Assembly: GCF_015832195.1 (NCBI RefSeq)
Contig: NC_052018.1
Coordinates: forward strand, 60,263,666 to 60,327,665
Origin: Motacilla alba alba
Lineage: Eukaryota > Chordata > Aves > Passeriformes > Motacillidae
Direction of reading: 5' to 3'
DNA length: 64,000 nucleotides
Both the position numbers and the translations under genes were made by a program. Under the pieces are notes generated by a model. The model was not told where the DNA came from and made no database searches. It saw nothing but the letters and a program-made list of their open reading frames with translations. This document shows, piece after piece, positions 38,258 through 51,640 of this stretch. Within the stretch, counting starts at the first letter, position 1, and each line of letters begins with the position of its first letter.

Positions 38258-38278
38258 GGGGAAGGGGAGGGGGGAGGG
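38258..38278 (+). promoter_or_regulatory. Canonical G-quadruplex motif beside the CpG island
   Basis: G4-AA-G4-A-G6-A-G3 on the plus strand: four G-runs with loops of one or two bases, which is the most stable class of predicted quadruplex. It lies about 250 bp past the CpG island, and 38330-38410 retains several CpGs (tacatcgcgctcgcaagcgg), so the promoter-like zone may extend to about 38420. Confidence 0.6.
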
Positions 38279-38420
38279 CAATTGCAGCCATCTGTGTTTG
38301 TTTGCCTGAATGTTCCCATAAAGATGTTCTCAGCGTACATCGCGCTCGCAAGCGGCAGCCTTGAAAGGGCGTTGGGACGCCATTCTGTGGGGCAGCGCTG
38401 TGCCACTCCGCATGATGTCA

Positions 38421-41400
38421 AACTACACTGCTGACACTGCCAAATTGCTGTATCTTGAGATTTTTGAAATATAGCAAAAGAAGAAGAGTGTGTGAGAAAC
38501 ACAGTCCCCACCTTTGCTGAACAGAAAAAAATCTAATCCCTTGCTGCAGTCTTTTATATTGCAACAAAAGCAACTAATACATTTTTGTGTTATCTGTACC
38601 CTTGCTCTGCACTTCAGGGAAGTTAGTTTAGAGCACTGTGACTTTCCTGTGCTGTCTGAAATAGCAGGCCCTTTCTAGTGCTCTTTCAGCTTGCTTACCA
38701 GAATTACTTTTTTAAAATTAATTCCTCCATTGTATCAGCACAGTAGAAGATGGGCCTAATACTTTCATCATTTGTAAGTCAGCATATGATTTTATACAAT
38801 TTACACAATGCCTTAAGAAATGAAAGCATACCTGCTGACACTGTTCTATGCAAATGATTTGCAGGATTTTCCTGTACCATGAAGGCCAAAAAAGGAAAAG
38901 GACCACCTGACCATCTTATCCAGTCTCACCTACCATACAGGTGTGGCTTGAGTAGGGCAAGTCTTGACCTAAACAACTAATGACACCACATCCACCTCCC
39001 TTAACGCTGAAAAGGCATTTCTTCCACCCAGCCTTTGGGAGTGGGGAGAGCTCGGGAGACACGTTTTCTACCCCAGAAATGCTTTGTGCATGATCATGCT
39101 TCCTGTCTGCGATACAACAGAGGAATACACCATTGCAACAGATTCCCCATATCCTTTCACCTTTCATCACTCTTTCCTCCAACTTTGATCTGGAAAGTGT
39201 TAAACCCAAAGGTATTATAAATAGGTCTTTTTGACTCAATACTGGTAAAAATTTCACAGAAAAGACAATATTCAGCTTTTAAGAAATTGCTCCTAAAATA
39301 CAGAGGTATGAAGTTATGCTAGTATCTTCTCATCTGGTTTTGAATCATCGCAGAGGGTTGTGTGGTGGATGACATTTTCCTTTTAAATCTGCCAGATTTT
39401 TCCATTAAGTTCTATATAAGTTTTTCATCAGTTTGCTACAGCTAGACCCAAACTGCACAGCTTTCTCCCTTCCAGAGGAGGAAACGAATACTTTCATTTA
39501 ATCAAATTACCGAGGGAGATGCTATGAAGTCCTCTTAAGTATGATAAAACACCCCAGTAACATAAGCATTTACAACTGATATGCCATTGTAAGAATTAAC
39601 TTTTGGAAATAAGGTGATTTTAGAAATAAAATCCAGCAAGTAGAACTCTGCAACGAATCATCTTGAAAAACCTGACACCATGAAGTGCTCAGGGCAAGGA
39701 CCCCATGCTTCCACCATAGCAATTTTGTAGGTAGCATGTGGTGAATATTAGTACTGCTCTCAGCTGTGCCTGAGCATTTAGGAGTATTATCACAATAAAA
39801 ATCACCAGAACCATCACAGACCTTTCTAAAAGCCATGGGTTTCACAAAGGAGAAGCTAAAAAGCTCCATGGGTATTCAGTTTATTCAGCAGAACAGCTAA
39901 TAACTGATCCCACAGTCCTTATTCAGGAAAGAATCTTATTCCTAAGGGGAATTCAAGTGAGCTCCATTAGCTCAAATGCTCTTCACCAAATAACCAGTAG
40001 CCCCAGAAGACTGGAGACAGATAAAAATGTTCCTTCATAAACCTAGCTGCCAAGTGGAGTCAGCTGAAAATTTTCAAAAGGAATTTCTACAAGGGCTTAA
40101 AATCAAAGGTATTTTTGTCTGAGTAGGAAAGCAAAATCAGATCTCTAACAAGGCAAAGAGGCATAGTAACTTTTAAACAGTACTCCCACCACCTTTTTGT
40201 CTAAAAATCTCAGTGTTTTTTCAAACCACTGTGCTTCTTTCTGCTGTATGGGATTGACAGAAACTGTTCTGCTGGTCTTGGTGTCTGGTCCACACCAGAA
40301 CAAATAGGTTATAGACTATGTTATACATGTTTCTTACTGTGTTATATACAATATATTCCTGCAGTATATGGAAAGATGACAGCAACAGTGTTGCAGGGCA
40401 TTTAGATTCATGAGTATGGTCAGCAAACAGGGAAAAGGCAGCTGGAGTTCAAACACGAATGAAGTTGGTGTGGTTAAAGCAGCACATTTCCTGCCTTGCT
40501 GCTGTATCCACTCCTTCCATTCCCAAGCACACTGCTGATTTCACTGGCATTGCCTGAAAAGGTAAAGAGCAGTCTTTCCCAGAAAGTTGCAGGGTTTAGC
40601 CATAAAGCTGTTCCTCAGAGACTAAATTAACTATATTTTTTCCCAGTGCATCATCTTCGATGCACAAATTAGTAGCAAATAATCATGTAGGCCAGTCAGA
40701 GACGGAAAGAATTCTCCAGACCTTACAAGGGTGTCAAGTGCAGTTCACAGAGAGCAAAATTAATGCCACTAGAGATGGCCAAAGTTCACCTATGAGCAAT
40801 TCTCTGATGGGTGATTGCTTCTTCCATTTTGCTTTTACAAGGTTTAAGGTGCATAGGTAAAATAAGATCACAGAGTGACTGAGATGTTTTTATAAGTGTG
40901 GACAAAGAAGGCAATTTAAAATCTTTTCTGAGGTGTGTATAATTACAAGTGCATTTCAGATGTTGTTAATATGCTTAGGTGCTTAGGGAAAGCAATCTTA
41001 TATGAAAGATAACCTTTTAATAGATTACTTTATTACAGCAGCACTCAGCTTCACCACTATACTCAGGGTTGAGCTGGCCTCCCATGTTTTCTATAGGTTT
41101 ATAACTTAGCTGTAAAAAATAATTGGAATTGAATATTCATGCCAGCTAATAAAATTTGTACATTAATTTTCAAAAGTAAAAAACTGGTTAATCTTTTACA
41201 GATAGAAATACCTACTGGTATTTCTACCAGTGGATAAGGAATTAAAGAAGGGTTTTAAAGGTGGGGGGTTTTATGTTTGCTTGTTGGGGGGTTTTTGTTC
41301 CTTTTTGACAGTCACCTAAATTCATAACCACTTCTCTGTAAGAAATATATTTGGCAAACGATTAGCATATATTGATTAGTTATTACACAGGAGAACATTA

Positions 41401-44131
41401 TTGCAGAGAATTTTTTTAACTTAATGAAAGCTTGCATTAGACAACAGATTGCAAAATCTCCAAAGGAACCATTAATAAAAGCCTTTTTAAAAAATTAAGT
41501 TAATTTAGTGCTTATGAAAACAAGAGATTGGTGGAGTTAGCCAGAGCCAACGATGCACAGACTTCCTGTAAAGCTTTGCCAATATGTTATGGCCCTGAAC
41601 TAAGACTTTCTTACTATTTCAGCTATGAATCCTCCTGTTGTTCAGCACAAACTTCACGGCATGCTCAGGACATAAGACAAAAGTTTCTAGAATTGCATTC
41701 CCAGACTGGGCACCAGCATAGTACACCTTAACTGTGCAGTAGTCCTGCATGATGCCAGTGACCAACTCACATGACCACAATTTGGCTGTTAGCTGTTAGC
41801 TATGACTTCAGCTAGAGCTCAGGGCCAACTTCCCAGGACAGTTTGGCAAGCACGCATGAACTACATCATGTGGATTCGCAGTGGCGCAGTTATGATACTT
41901 GATAATTCAGTTCTGCAGAAAATCCTGCTCACCTCCCTCTCCCAAGCAGTCTGTTTAAAATCAAGTTGGGCTGCTGGCACAGGTAAAGTAAGCAAAATTT
42001 TGTTCTTAAATTCTCTACTTTCTGATGACATGGATTGTCTTCTGTAGTGTATGAAGGAAACAAAACCCTTAGGACTTTTATTGGTGCTCTTTAAAGTGCT
42101 TTAGGTTTTTATTTTCTCTTTTCTATTTCCTCTGTGCATCAAGTATTTTAAAAAATGGGTCCCTGATGATGATCTCAATTTTTTGCACCTGAATTGTCTT
42201 GTGAAGACCACCAAAATACTACCATGTAAACACTGGCTCCTGAACACAAGCATGCTTTCACTGAGATAATGTTGTAAGTTTCCATAAAGACAGCAGCATT
42301 ACCCGCCTTCATTCAAGTAAATTGATGGTCATCTGCTTGATGGCAATAGAGCAGGGACCCCTCTGTTGCATGTCTGTGTCCTGGGTGTTCCGTATATTCT
42401 GTCTCTCTGGATTTTCTCCACTTCCAAAGTAAGGATGAGAGAAATGTTTCTCTTCCTTCCAGAGCCATTGCCATCACTGGTGCTGCAGAATACTCTTGTG
42501 TGGTGCTCAGACACAACAGACACTTGGCACACATATAAGCACTTCACGTAGATGTTTTTACCCAGTAACTTTTTGGCCAAGAAAACATATGGCAGGTGCA
42601 TCCCTGCAGAGCTTGTCTTTTCAGCTCCTACCAAGTGTCCAAACGAATCACTGCTGAGTTACTTCTTGACTTCTTTACCTCAAGAAAAATATGTGCCCAT
42701 GTGTCAATACACAGACCTACCATACAGGAGGTCACATTAAGGCTTCTACCATGTATCATTGGTGGCACTGTAGAGTTTTCATATGAGTAGTGTAATATGT
42801 TATATGGTACTCCAAAGGATCCATTATGTTCCACCAGCAGAATTTCACTTTTTACACAAAGGTTTGGCATGATTAATGATCTGTTATGGTCTATTGATTA
42901 AATATTACCTGCAACAGAATTGCTTAAATACATATTTACAAGATAAACTAGAACAGCTCACAGTCATTACAGTCGTTGTGGTAATTAATAGGAATGTTAT
43001 GTAAATACACATTTAAGTGATTTATATAATAGGGCTCCAAATAAGCTGTTATAATCTATCATGCTGTAATGAATTAGCTCCTTTACTGTAGGTAGGTATC
43101 TGACCTCTACTGGAGTATGAAAGACCTGCTTATATGTCTCACTGCTCTTGCCTACTTTTAACAGAAAACCATGCCTGAAAAAGCTGCTACTGGAGAACAA
43201 AAAGAGAAAAAAAGTGCATTAAATATGCAGGTAATAGTAAAATGGGTCCCAGAAAGCTCTATAGTCGGGTTGGCTACAGAATGAATGAACACTTCTTCGA
43301 CTGCCTCACCTGCACCATCAGCAGGTGCACAAAAGCTGCAGGACAGATAAAGCTGCCAGGCAAAGAGTATGCTGCATATGGACAGGCCTTAGGTGCCTTC
43401 CCTCTCCTACTCCAGAACACAGCATTCACATGGGAGCAGAGACACAAGAATGAACTCGACCTAAATCATCTGAGAAGTGTGAGGACCATCTAACTGGACT
43501 GGGCATGGGAACAGACCTGGACCCAAAACCCGAGAGGGAAATTGCTAGTGTGTCACAAGGCACAGCTGAGCTGCAGTCCTGATGCTTATAATGCTGAAGT
43601 GATGGGTAGACTGCACCCTTCTTCCCTAGTGCCTAATCCAGACACAGGCACCTCACACAGTTCTTCTCAGGATGGGCAGGCAATAAACCGTCTTTGGACA
43701 GGCACTAAACACAGGGGTTTTCAGACCTGCCCCCCAAATAAAGAAATCTGAGGAAATCATTACACATCACAGAAGAGATGCTGGAATTAATTTTTAACTA
43801 TATGACTTGCCTTCAATTTGTAATTGTTACAGCTGACTGTCATGCTCTAGATTTTCAACATGTCAGAAAAAAGTTACTTCTTCTAGTTTTGGAGTGTCCT
43901 CTTCAGTCTGGGAACAGCTTAACATGCAATGATTTCATTAAAATGGGCTTTCAGTTACACTCATGGCTTCTTAAGACGCTATTTTTCTTTGCTTTGTTCA
44001 GAAAAAGGAATAAAATTATAGTCTATTCCAAGATTTCATATTGTTAGTTTTAATGCTTTCCCCTTCAAAGTGTTTCCCCTCCAACACACATTCCAGACAA
44101 AGCAGTCAAGCTTCCTCTGACCTCACAGAGT

Positions 44132-44135
<4 letters not shown>
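38421..44135. other. Unique non-coding DNA
   Basis: No exon, RNA gene or dated transposon recognised. Frames of 90-113 codons (38916-39257 minus, 39570-39869 minus, 42329-42634 minus) have no family resemblance. Confidence 0.5.

Positions 44136-44170
<35 letters not shown>
44136..44170. repeat. (AG)n microsatellite
   Basis: About 17 uninterrupted GA/AG copies (35 bp). Confidence 0.95.
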
Positions 44171-44172
<2 letters not shown>

Positions 44173-44406
44173 CAATTCAGCTATTACTTACCTTGATGAA
44201 GCTATCTTTCATATGTTATTCAACTTAACAGGCAGTGACTGGAACAAAATCATGAACATTATTTGCTAATGGAAATTGGACTTGGAGAGCCCCCAGATGT
44301 TCTATGCAGCTACAGGTCTCACAGGCACGGGGGATGCAGCACAAGCATGTTTTGGCATAGTAGAGACACTCCTTCATTCCCCAAGACAGTGAAAATTTTC
44401 AAGACT

Positions 44407-44431
44407 TTCCTCACCTTTTCAAGGTGAGGAA
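44407..44431. repeat. Perfect inverted repeat, 11-bp arms, 3-nt loop
   Basis: Arms ttcctcacctt and aaggtgaggaa around ttc. Short, and of unknown role. Confidence 0.75.
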
Positions 44432-47305
44432 GTTCACCTGCACGGCAGTCTGGAAAGAGACCCTGAGAAGACCCACATGTCTTTGGATGTGTGATGGAGC
44501 CCTGGAGATATTTCTGCCTAGTGAGAAGGACACATGACTACATGCACCCACCAGCCACAGTCCACACTGTGCTGTGGATTAGGAGGCACAGAAGATGCCT
44601 GCTCTTGTTTCAGGTCTCCAGATGCAGGTCTTGGAGCAGCTCTGACAGGATGAGGGTGGTCGTCCACACAGCCACGTCTGAACTCATCTGAGCTAACCCT
44701 GGTGGGGGTAGGTTTGAGGCCTCAGCCAGTAGGCAGCCACTAATGAAATCCATTAAACTGTCAACATTTAGGGAACACTGTTTTACAAAACCACTTAAAC
44801 ATACCATGCAACAGACAGCTGAATTAGGCCTGTCTGCCTGTGTGGAGTCAGAAAGAGCCATGTTACTCTTCAGGGGATTGAAGACTACTTTGCAGAGCAG
44901 AGCCCTGATTTTTTCATTTTATTTTTCGCGATTATTCAAATACACTTAAAATGGACAAGCGCATCTTTGTTTCCTTCAGAGTAAAAAAATTAAAATCCTG
45001 ATATCAAAGACAACCATCGCCATTCAAAAAAGAACAAAATCCCAAGCCACTGATACCAAATGGACTTGGAAGAGGTAATTTGAAAGCAGGGGAGAAACAC
45101 CAGCAAACAGGGCAACTGCCTGCGTGCCAGTGGCGCTCTACAGCAGGGTGTTTAAAAATGCTCAGAAAGAGGTCAGAGCCTATTGCAGGTAATAGACTGC
45201 AATGTAGCCAGTGGTGTGCAGGAGAGCTGAGCTCAAAGAAAAAAGGATCCCAGGCCCCCGAGGCCACTGGCAGCTGCTGTGCATGTGTGTGTATGTGCCA
45301 CAGACTGACAGAAATGACAAACCGAGTCGTCGGAGGGAGGCCAGAGCAGCTCGAGTCGCTCTGTAAGAAGCCCCGCAGGGCAAGCAGCGGTGCGCTGTTA
45401 CCAGCATGGACTGCTAAAGGAGCAACCCAGCCACCTCCTGCTTGCTGGAGGTGAGGGATTGCAACTTGACTGCTAGGTCAAGTTCAGTAGGAGACTCGAG
45501 GTGTGGGAGACGATTTTGAGCATGAAGGGGAAAAAAAGTGAAGGGAGTGCTCACTGTCTTTCCATTTTCTGCCCAGCAATAAAACAGATATAACAGATCC
45601 ACAGTCTGGATAAATTAGGGGAAGTTGGTTTCATAAGGGCTGCCTCTCTTGTGGTCCATCTACTACTGGAAAAGACATGGGGTGCTTTCGAGGAGCTTCC
45701 AATAACTCCAGAAATATTTTGGAAATTATGCTGTATTTAGATAGATCTTTTCTTCTTGCACTGTTTCTGTTGCTTCTCATTCATAAAAACCTATAAACAC
45801 AAGAAAGATGTTTATGGTTAATCTCATTACTGTTTATTCCTTGACATGGAGCCATAGTTTCCCACCCTGCCCAAACTGGACTAGATGAGTTTAATTTTTC
45901 TGGAAGGTTTTGGATTTGAATTAAGAGAGGCAGAGATGACTATCTAGACAAAGAAGAGATTTTATATAGAAAACACAAGACAAACCCCAGGGGAGTCTTC
46001 ATCCCCAATTAAATCTGTGTCCTGACCAAGACTTACAAGGAAACATGGTCTCCTCTGATCAGGAACACTTGATTTTCTGCAGTGAAGTTGTCAGGAGTGG
46101 CCATTTGGTGACACATAGGCAAAAGCACTGGCCATGACACGATGGTTTTGACTCCACAGGAAAATGACAGCCATTAACGAGCAAAAACTGGTGGCCCAAG
46201 AGAAAAAAGGGTTTTATAGTCATTCACAGTCTCAAGAAGCATTCAGTCCTACAAGCCATCACTTCTGTGACATCACTGTCAGTCCCCTGGCAATGAACAG
46301 TGATGTCATAAGACAAGCATTAAAACAGCAGATACATACAAAAGAAACAGTCAAAACAGGTAAACATTGAAATATACCCACAACCAATTTTCATGCAAAT
46401 TTCCCTAGTTATAACAAATGTAGGAAGAGGAAAGCAGAAAAATAAATTATACATCCATACAATTGGTTCTAAATAGAATGTTTTCCAAAGCTCACCCAGA
46501 GACATCACTGACTCTTTAATGTCTGCTTTTCCACTAATTTGTATCCTGTCAATTTACAAGCTATTTCAAACACCAATTCTATTTAATAAAAATGCAAAGT
46601 ACAATGGGGAATTTATGTAAACAGAGTTGGCAAAATATCTTTGTAGAACATTTTGGAATGAGTCATGAAATTAATGAATTAATAAATGGACATTTTAATA
46701 GTTGGGTGTAACAGGGATATAGCCTAACCAAAACACTAGGCCTGACACTTTAATAACATATAAATACAGGTAAAAGTAAACTTTACCAGAGTAAAACAGT
46801 TTCAAGTCAACTCTCTGGTGGAAGTCTCCTAGACCAAAAAAAAACCAAAACTGTTACAACATTACTACTAGTTATTATTATTATTCAACAGTAGTATCAT
46901 AAACAAAATACTTTTCACTCAGAAATCATTAACATTTAACAAGAAGAATGCATCATAATTCCTAGGGCATGAGTGTAAGATTATGGTCTAATTTTTGAAA
47001 AGACTCTACTAATTGAAAATGTCTTATCGAAGTTAATGTTTAAAGCTAAAATGACCTAACTGGTCACAAGGCTTCTTGGAGTACAATAGAGAAAGAAGGA
47101 AAATTAGATTTTCCCCATGATGGATGAGTTTAGGAAAGCCCCAGGGGAATTACTGCCTGATGTTTTTCAAAAGATTTGCTTTTTGATTTCGTGATGGTGG
47201 ACAAAGGAAGGCTATTCAGGGAACCTGCTTCCACTCCCTGCCTGGTTAAGCTATCCACAAGACTACAGTGCCCCATTCTTTGGGTCCCCAAACTGAGATT
47301 CTTGT

Positions 47306-47342
47306 GCTGGATTTAAGTCAGCCCCAGCTGACTTAAGCCAGC
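47306..47342. repeat. Hairpin, 15 paired bases with one small bulge
   Basis: A perfect 10-bp stem ttaagtcagc / gctgacttaa (47313-47322 and 47327-47336) closes the loop ccca. It is extended by gctgg / ccagc across a 2-by-1 internal bulge. The whole is 37 nt, shorter than a pre-microRNA. Confidence 0.75.
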
Positions 47343-49547
47343 AGACATTTCAACAAAAGAATCCCTTCTACAAATATATCATGACCACACATAATGTTCT
47401 GGAGATATTAAATTGACAAAAGAACAATACTTTCAGGTTACAGAGGTCAAAGGTACATTAAAGGTACACAAATGGGTATAGTATAAGTAATTTTAGGAGG
47501 TATTAAAATAAACCCTAAACTTTCTGGACATTGTAACCAATTGATCATCACTTATAGAAAGAATTACTTGTCATTTACCAGACCTTTAGCAATATTGTAT
47601 GTGTAGAGTCTTAATTTAAGCTGTAGTTTATGAAGCTTCAAATTTTAAAAAATGAACAGCATAAATTATCTTCCCAGCTCCATATTTAATAAGTAATAGG
47701 TCTCGTTTTCCAGATTGCTGAGTAGTCTGTAATTCTCTTCACTTCACTGGGAGCTGTTGTAGACTCAGCATTTTCCAAAGAAGTCTAATTATTTAGTTGC
47801 CCAAACATGATATAAAACAACTAACTCACAGGTCACTACTACAAAAGTAACTGTCTTGCACAAAAGTGGCCAAATCCTGGTTCTTCACAGGAGAAGGGAA
47901 ACAAGAATCCTAGATCTCCGCAGGCAATGAGTGTGTTCTAGGGTATCATCAAGACACAGGAGCTGGGTTGCCAAATAAATCAGCTGTTTTTACTGAGCTC
48001 TGAATTGTCACAACCAGACTACTCCTTGCAACCAAAATAACAGTCTAAAAGCTACTTGAGGTGTCTCCATTCTGTCATTGCCTGCCAGCTCGGCACACTC
48101 AGTGAGGAAGTGCAAGCACCCTGAAGGGCTGCTCTTCTCAAAGGGAACAGAAATGGGACATGACTTCACTCCCTCCCACATCAGCTGGTGCTGCTCACCC
48201 CATCGCACCTGTAAGCTGCCTTTCTCCTTCAGAGACAAAATACCTTCACATATAACCTCTGCTATGCATTTGTATATGTCACTGATATTAAGAGGAAAAA
48301 TGTGTATCCTAAGCAGAAAAGAAGGCATTTCCAAGGGATACTTTTCATAGCAAAATTCTAGAAAACCATGAAAGGACCGGAGAAGTCAAGTCTAAGAGTC
48401 TCTCAGGTTATTCTGAGACAGAGTCTCAAAAGAGCTCAAATCTCACACACCAAAATAAGAGACAGGTTTCCAATAAAGCTCAGTAGGCTGAGTGAATTTT
48501 AAAAAACATTCACTTAATTCAGTACCTGAATCAGAGTCCAGCTTATTCTGAGAGATGATACCTATTGTTCAAAGAATTCAGCATGTTAACTGCTTTGCAA
48601 GATTTTCCAGCAATCTAGTTTCCCTCCTTTATGCTACCATGACATCTGGCTGCTACCATTACTCTCCTCTCCAGGTAATTTCTGGAGGAGGCAAATTCCT
48701 TTAAAGAACAGAAAGACTTGTTTTCCCACCAAATTTAGTCCCTCTCATAATGGTAGGCATTTCCCACATGGCCCCTCTGCCCAGACAGCACTGAAAACAA
48801 ATAAAAGACATATTTAGTTGGTGAGGGATACCCACTCTGCATTTGGGGGAAAGGAGGTCGGGAGAGTTGAAACTGAATTAAATAAATTATCATCTTTTAT
48901 TGTTTTGCCTCACACCTAAAGTGTCTGCTGCCTAGGGAAGTTCTGAAAATTCTTATTAAAGCTAAAGAGTGAGTTTTTAAGCACCCTTTAAAGTGATAGC
49001 CCTTGTTAATAGTCTTACGAAAAACAAGGTACAGCACAGTTCCAGATGCTTTTCACAGACACAGATATTTTGTTTGCTCATTTAGTGTCTATTTTAGCAC
49101 TGGGAGGACAGATTAAAGAGAAACAGTACACTTCTAGCAACAACTTCCATGATATCCAGTTTCCTTTCAATATATGAAACAGTGTGGATCACTTAGTCTG
49201 CACTGTTACTCTCTCCCATGCTATCTCAGAAGGCACAAAAGGAGTGCACAGAACAGAGCAGCTCAGATAACTGAGATTTTAGACACCTGTCAAAGTGGAG
49301 TACGGCTGACTGAGACTGCTCAGGGTTATCGACAGCTGGCAAACTGCATGGCAGGCTTTCACAGAGATGCCCAGAAGATGAAGGAGCCAGCACGGCACAA
49401 GTCAAGTTCAACCTGCACTTAACTATTTGCCTGTAAACACATAAACTCTGCCTCTACATCCAGGTCTCAGTGCCATCCACAGTTATAGTCAAGACCAACC
49501 CAAAACCAACCATCATGTATAACACAGATAGATACTCTTCTATAAGC

Positions 49548-49569
49548 ATTAGTTTACATGTAAACTAAT
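49548..49569. repeat. Perfect 22-bp palindrome
   Basis: The sequence attagtttacatgtaaact followed by aat equals its own reverse complement, with no loop. Each half carries gtaaac, a forkhead-like core, so it could be a paired binding site. That is motif-level inference only. Confidence 0.8.
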
Positions 49570-50779
49570 TTACATTTATTTTCCATTTCGTCTGGCTTTG
49601 TCTCTTGTTTTTATTAAAGTTAACCATGGTAGCTTTACAACAGTTTAAACTAATGATTAACCAGACAGATGAAATCTCACTAAATACTGTTTTTGGACTG
49701 ACTCACTGAGACATGAACTTCAGTGAAAATACAGAACCTTGAATAACACAAAGAAATGCCTTTCAGCCTAACCCTAATGATGGGAAGCCTTCCTTCCATG
49801 CTTTTCTGCCACTAGACCCACTTTTGCTTTGTAAAGTTGACAAGGGATGACTGAATATTAATATAAAATCTCAGAAATGAGGTCATCTGTGTCCAAAGTC
49901 ATGAAGTAAACTTTGCTCTTCATTTTGAAAAAACTAGCAGCAGGCTCTGTATTCAGACCCAGACAACTGGATTAGCTAGGTACATTAAGCAGACAAGTAC
50001 TAACTCAGTGCAATCATGTCTTCATCTGTCTTACTTGAAGTTATCCTTTTTTCTTTCTTTGTGAGAGGTAACTACTCCAAGGACATTTGAAGCCTGATTT
50101 ATTACAGCTGTCATGGCTTTAGTATAAATAAGGAGGAAGTCAGATTTTTGGATACTTGAGTGTTTACAAAAATTTTGGCTATTTGGAGTAGGCTGCCCAT
50201 GAATTACTAGAGTAGGACTGCCATAATAAAGCTTCCTCATTACTATAATTCAGCATAGGATCATTCTGCATTACCTGACCCAACCCATAAAAATAAACGT
50301 TGGTAAGCATCCCTCTGGAATCTGATCCACAATTAAAACTGTAGCTAACATGTGAGGATAAACTAGACCTAAATCCTAATGCATTAAAACAAAATTTCAT
50401 AAACATGTCTGAGATCTTCAAGTTCTTGGATTGGTCAAGCAAGCACAAGAGAAAGCAAAAACAAGGAAGCTTCAAATGCAGTCTAGTTCTCTAGCAATGA
50501 AAAAAGAGGGAATGAAGCTCAGCTCATCCTCAGTCACTAACCCATGGCTTAAATAAATGAGAAAGAAGATGAGAAAGCAGGATATCAACCAACTCAGTTT
50601 TAGCTACTCTGCCTTAATTGTATGTTCTGAGGTGGTCACTCTCTACCCATGCACTTCACTTTGAGCTACATTGTACAGGAGCATTTTAATAGATGCTTAG
50701 AGAATCACCCAGAAATCTAACAGAATAGGCTGGACCTTGTAAATCCATACTTTAGCACATAGCAATCAGTCTTCAGAAC

Positions 50780-50950
50780 AGGTGCACAGTATAACCTTGG
50801 ATAGGTCACTTGGTTTGTAAGACTTAGCTTTCCACCAATAAAACTAAGTATCATTTCCTTTATTTGATGAGTAGGGTTTTTTTCGCTGCAAGCACTTTGG
50901 GGCAGAAACCGTTGCTTTGCAACATTTGAGCAAAATGTGGGATCAACCAG
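50780..50950 (+). repeat. MIR/CORE-SINE-like remnant
   Basis: The order ataaccttggataggtcactt, then gacttagctttccaccaataaaactaagtatcat and gcaagcactttgggg follows the MIR blocks ccttgggcaagtcactt, ctcagtttccccatctgtaaaatg and aaagcactttgag. It is diverged; edges are approximate. Confidence 0.5.
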
Positions 50951-51217
50951 CTACTGCCACAGGAATGCCCATAGATACAAGTTTGAAAGAACTCATGTTC
51001 GTGATAACAGAATTGTCTAAATAAATTACTTGAGATTAATGTCCTTTGTGTGCATAGCTATCAATTTGCAAAACCAAGTCTAAATAATCCCCACTTGTTC
51101 AAAAACAAATACATTACCTTGTTAACTCAAGTTCTTTTGTATCCTCACTGCTCTACAGGATTCCAAATAAATTTTGGGCTTTTTTACTTAATTTGACCTT
51201 CAGTCTTTGTGTTTTCC
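50951..51217. other. Unique non-coding DNA
   Basis: AT-rich linker, nothing recognised. Confidence 0.6.
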
Positions 51218-51233
51218 TTTTTTTTTTTTTTTT
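51218..51233. repeat. Poly-T run of 16 abutting a CR1 tail
   Basis: T16 lies immediately before the CR1 fragment, whose 3' end faces it. CR1 elements end in short octamer-like repeats rather than poly-A, so this run is probably not part of the element. Confidence 0.8.
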
Positions 51234-51240
51234 AATTTTT

Positions 51241-51640
51241 ATAAAATCATTGAATAATCAAGGTTGGAAGAGACCTTCAAGATCTCCCAGTCCAGCCAAG
51301 CACCCAACACTTCCACTGCAACCCCTAAATCACATCATCCAGCACCAGATCCAGATGCCTCATTAATACTTTCAGGGATTGTGACTCCACCACCTCCCTG
51401 GGCAACCTATTCCAATCCCTGACCATCCTAATGGTGAAAAAATTTGTCTGATATCTAATCTGAATCTCCCCTGCCTCAGTTCAAGGCTGTTTCCTCCAGT
51501 CCTCTCACTGCAGGCACATCAGGAGAGAACAGCCCTGATCTGGCTAGAACCTCCTTTCAGGAAGTTGTAGAGAGTGATCAGGTCTCCATGAGCCTCTTCC
51601 TGTTGAGACTGAACAAACCTACCTCTCTAGGCTGCTCCTC
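51241..51640 (-). mobile_element. CR1 LINE 3' end, about 400 bp
   Basis: Starts with taaaatcattgaataatca, a mutated form of the terminal CR1 repeats seen in reverse. It continues with aggttggaagagaccttcaag, atctcccagtccagcc, acatcatccagcacc, tccaccacctccctgggcaac, ctattccaatccctgacc, aatctgaatctcccctgcc and ggtctccatgagcctcttcc. This is the full canonical order of an avian CR1 3' region with its true 3' terminus retained. It is 5'-truncated, as most CR1 copies are, and has no coding capacity. Confidence 0.95.

Larger units (their letters stand above)
44171..50779. other. Unique non-coding DNA
   Basis: No gene recognised. Hairpins at 44407-44431 and 47306-47342 and a palindrome at 49548-49569 are listed separately. 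A patch at about 45290-45400 has several CpGs (aaccgagtcgtcgg, gctcgagtcgctc) inside a 124-codon plus-strand frame (45080-45454) that is basic and Cys-rich but has no known domain. It could be a non-coding exon or a conserved element, which cannot be judged from one sequence. Confidence 0.45.

Noticed and set aside
46866..46890. Short ttattattatt run as a reversed SINE tail
   Set aside because: No SINE body follows on the minus strand.
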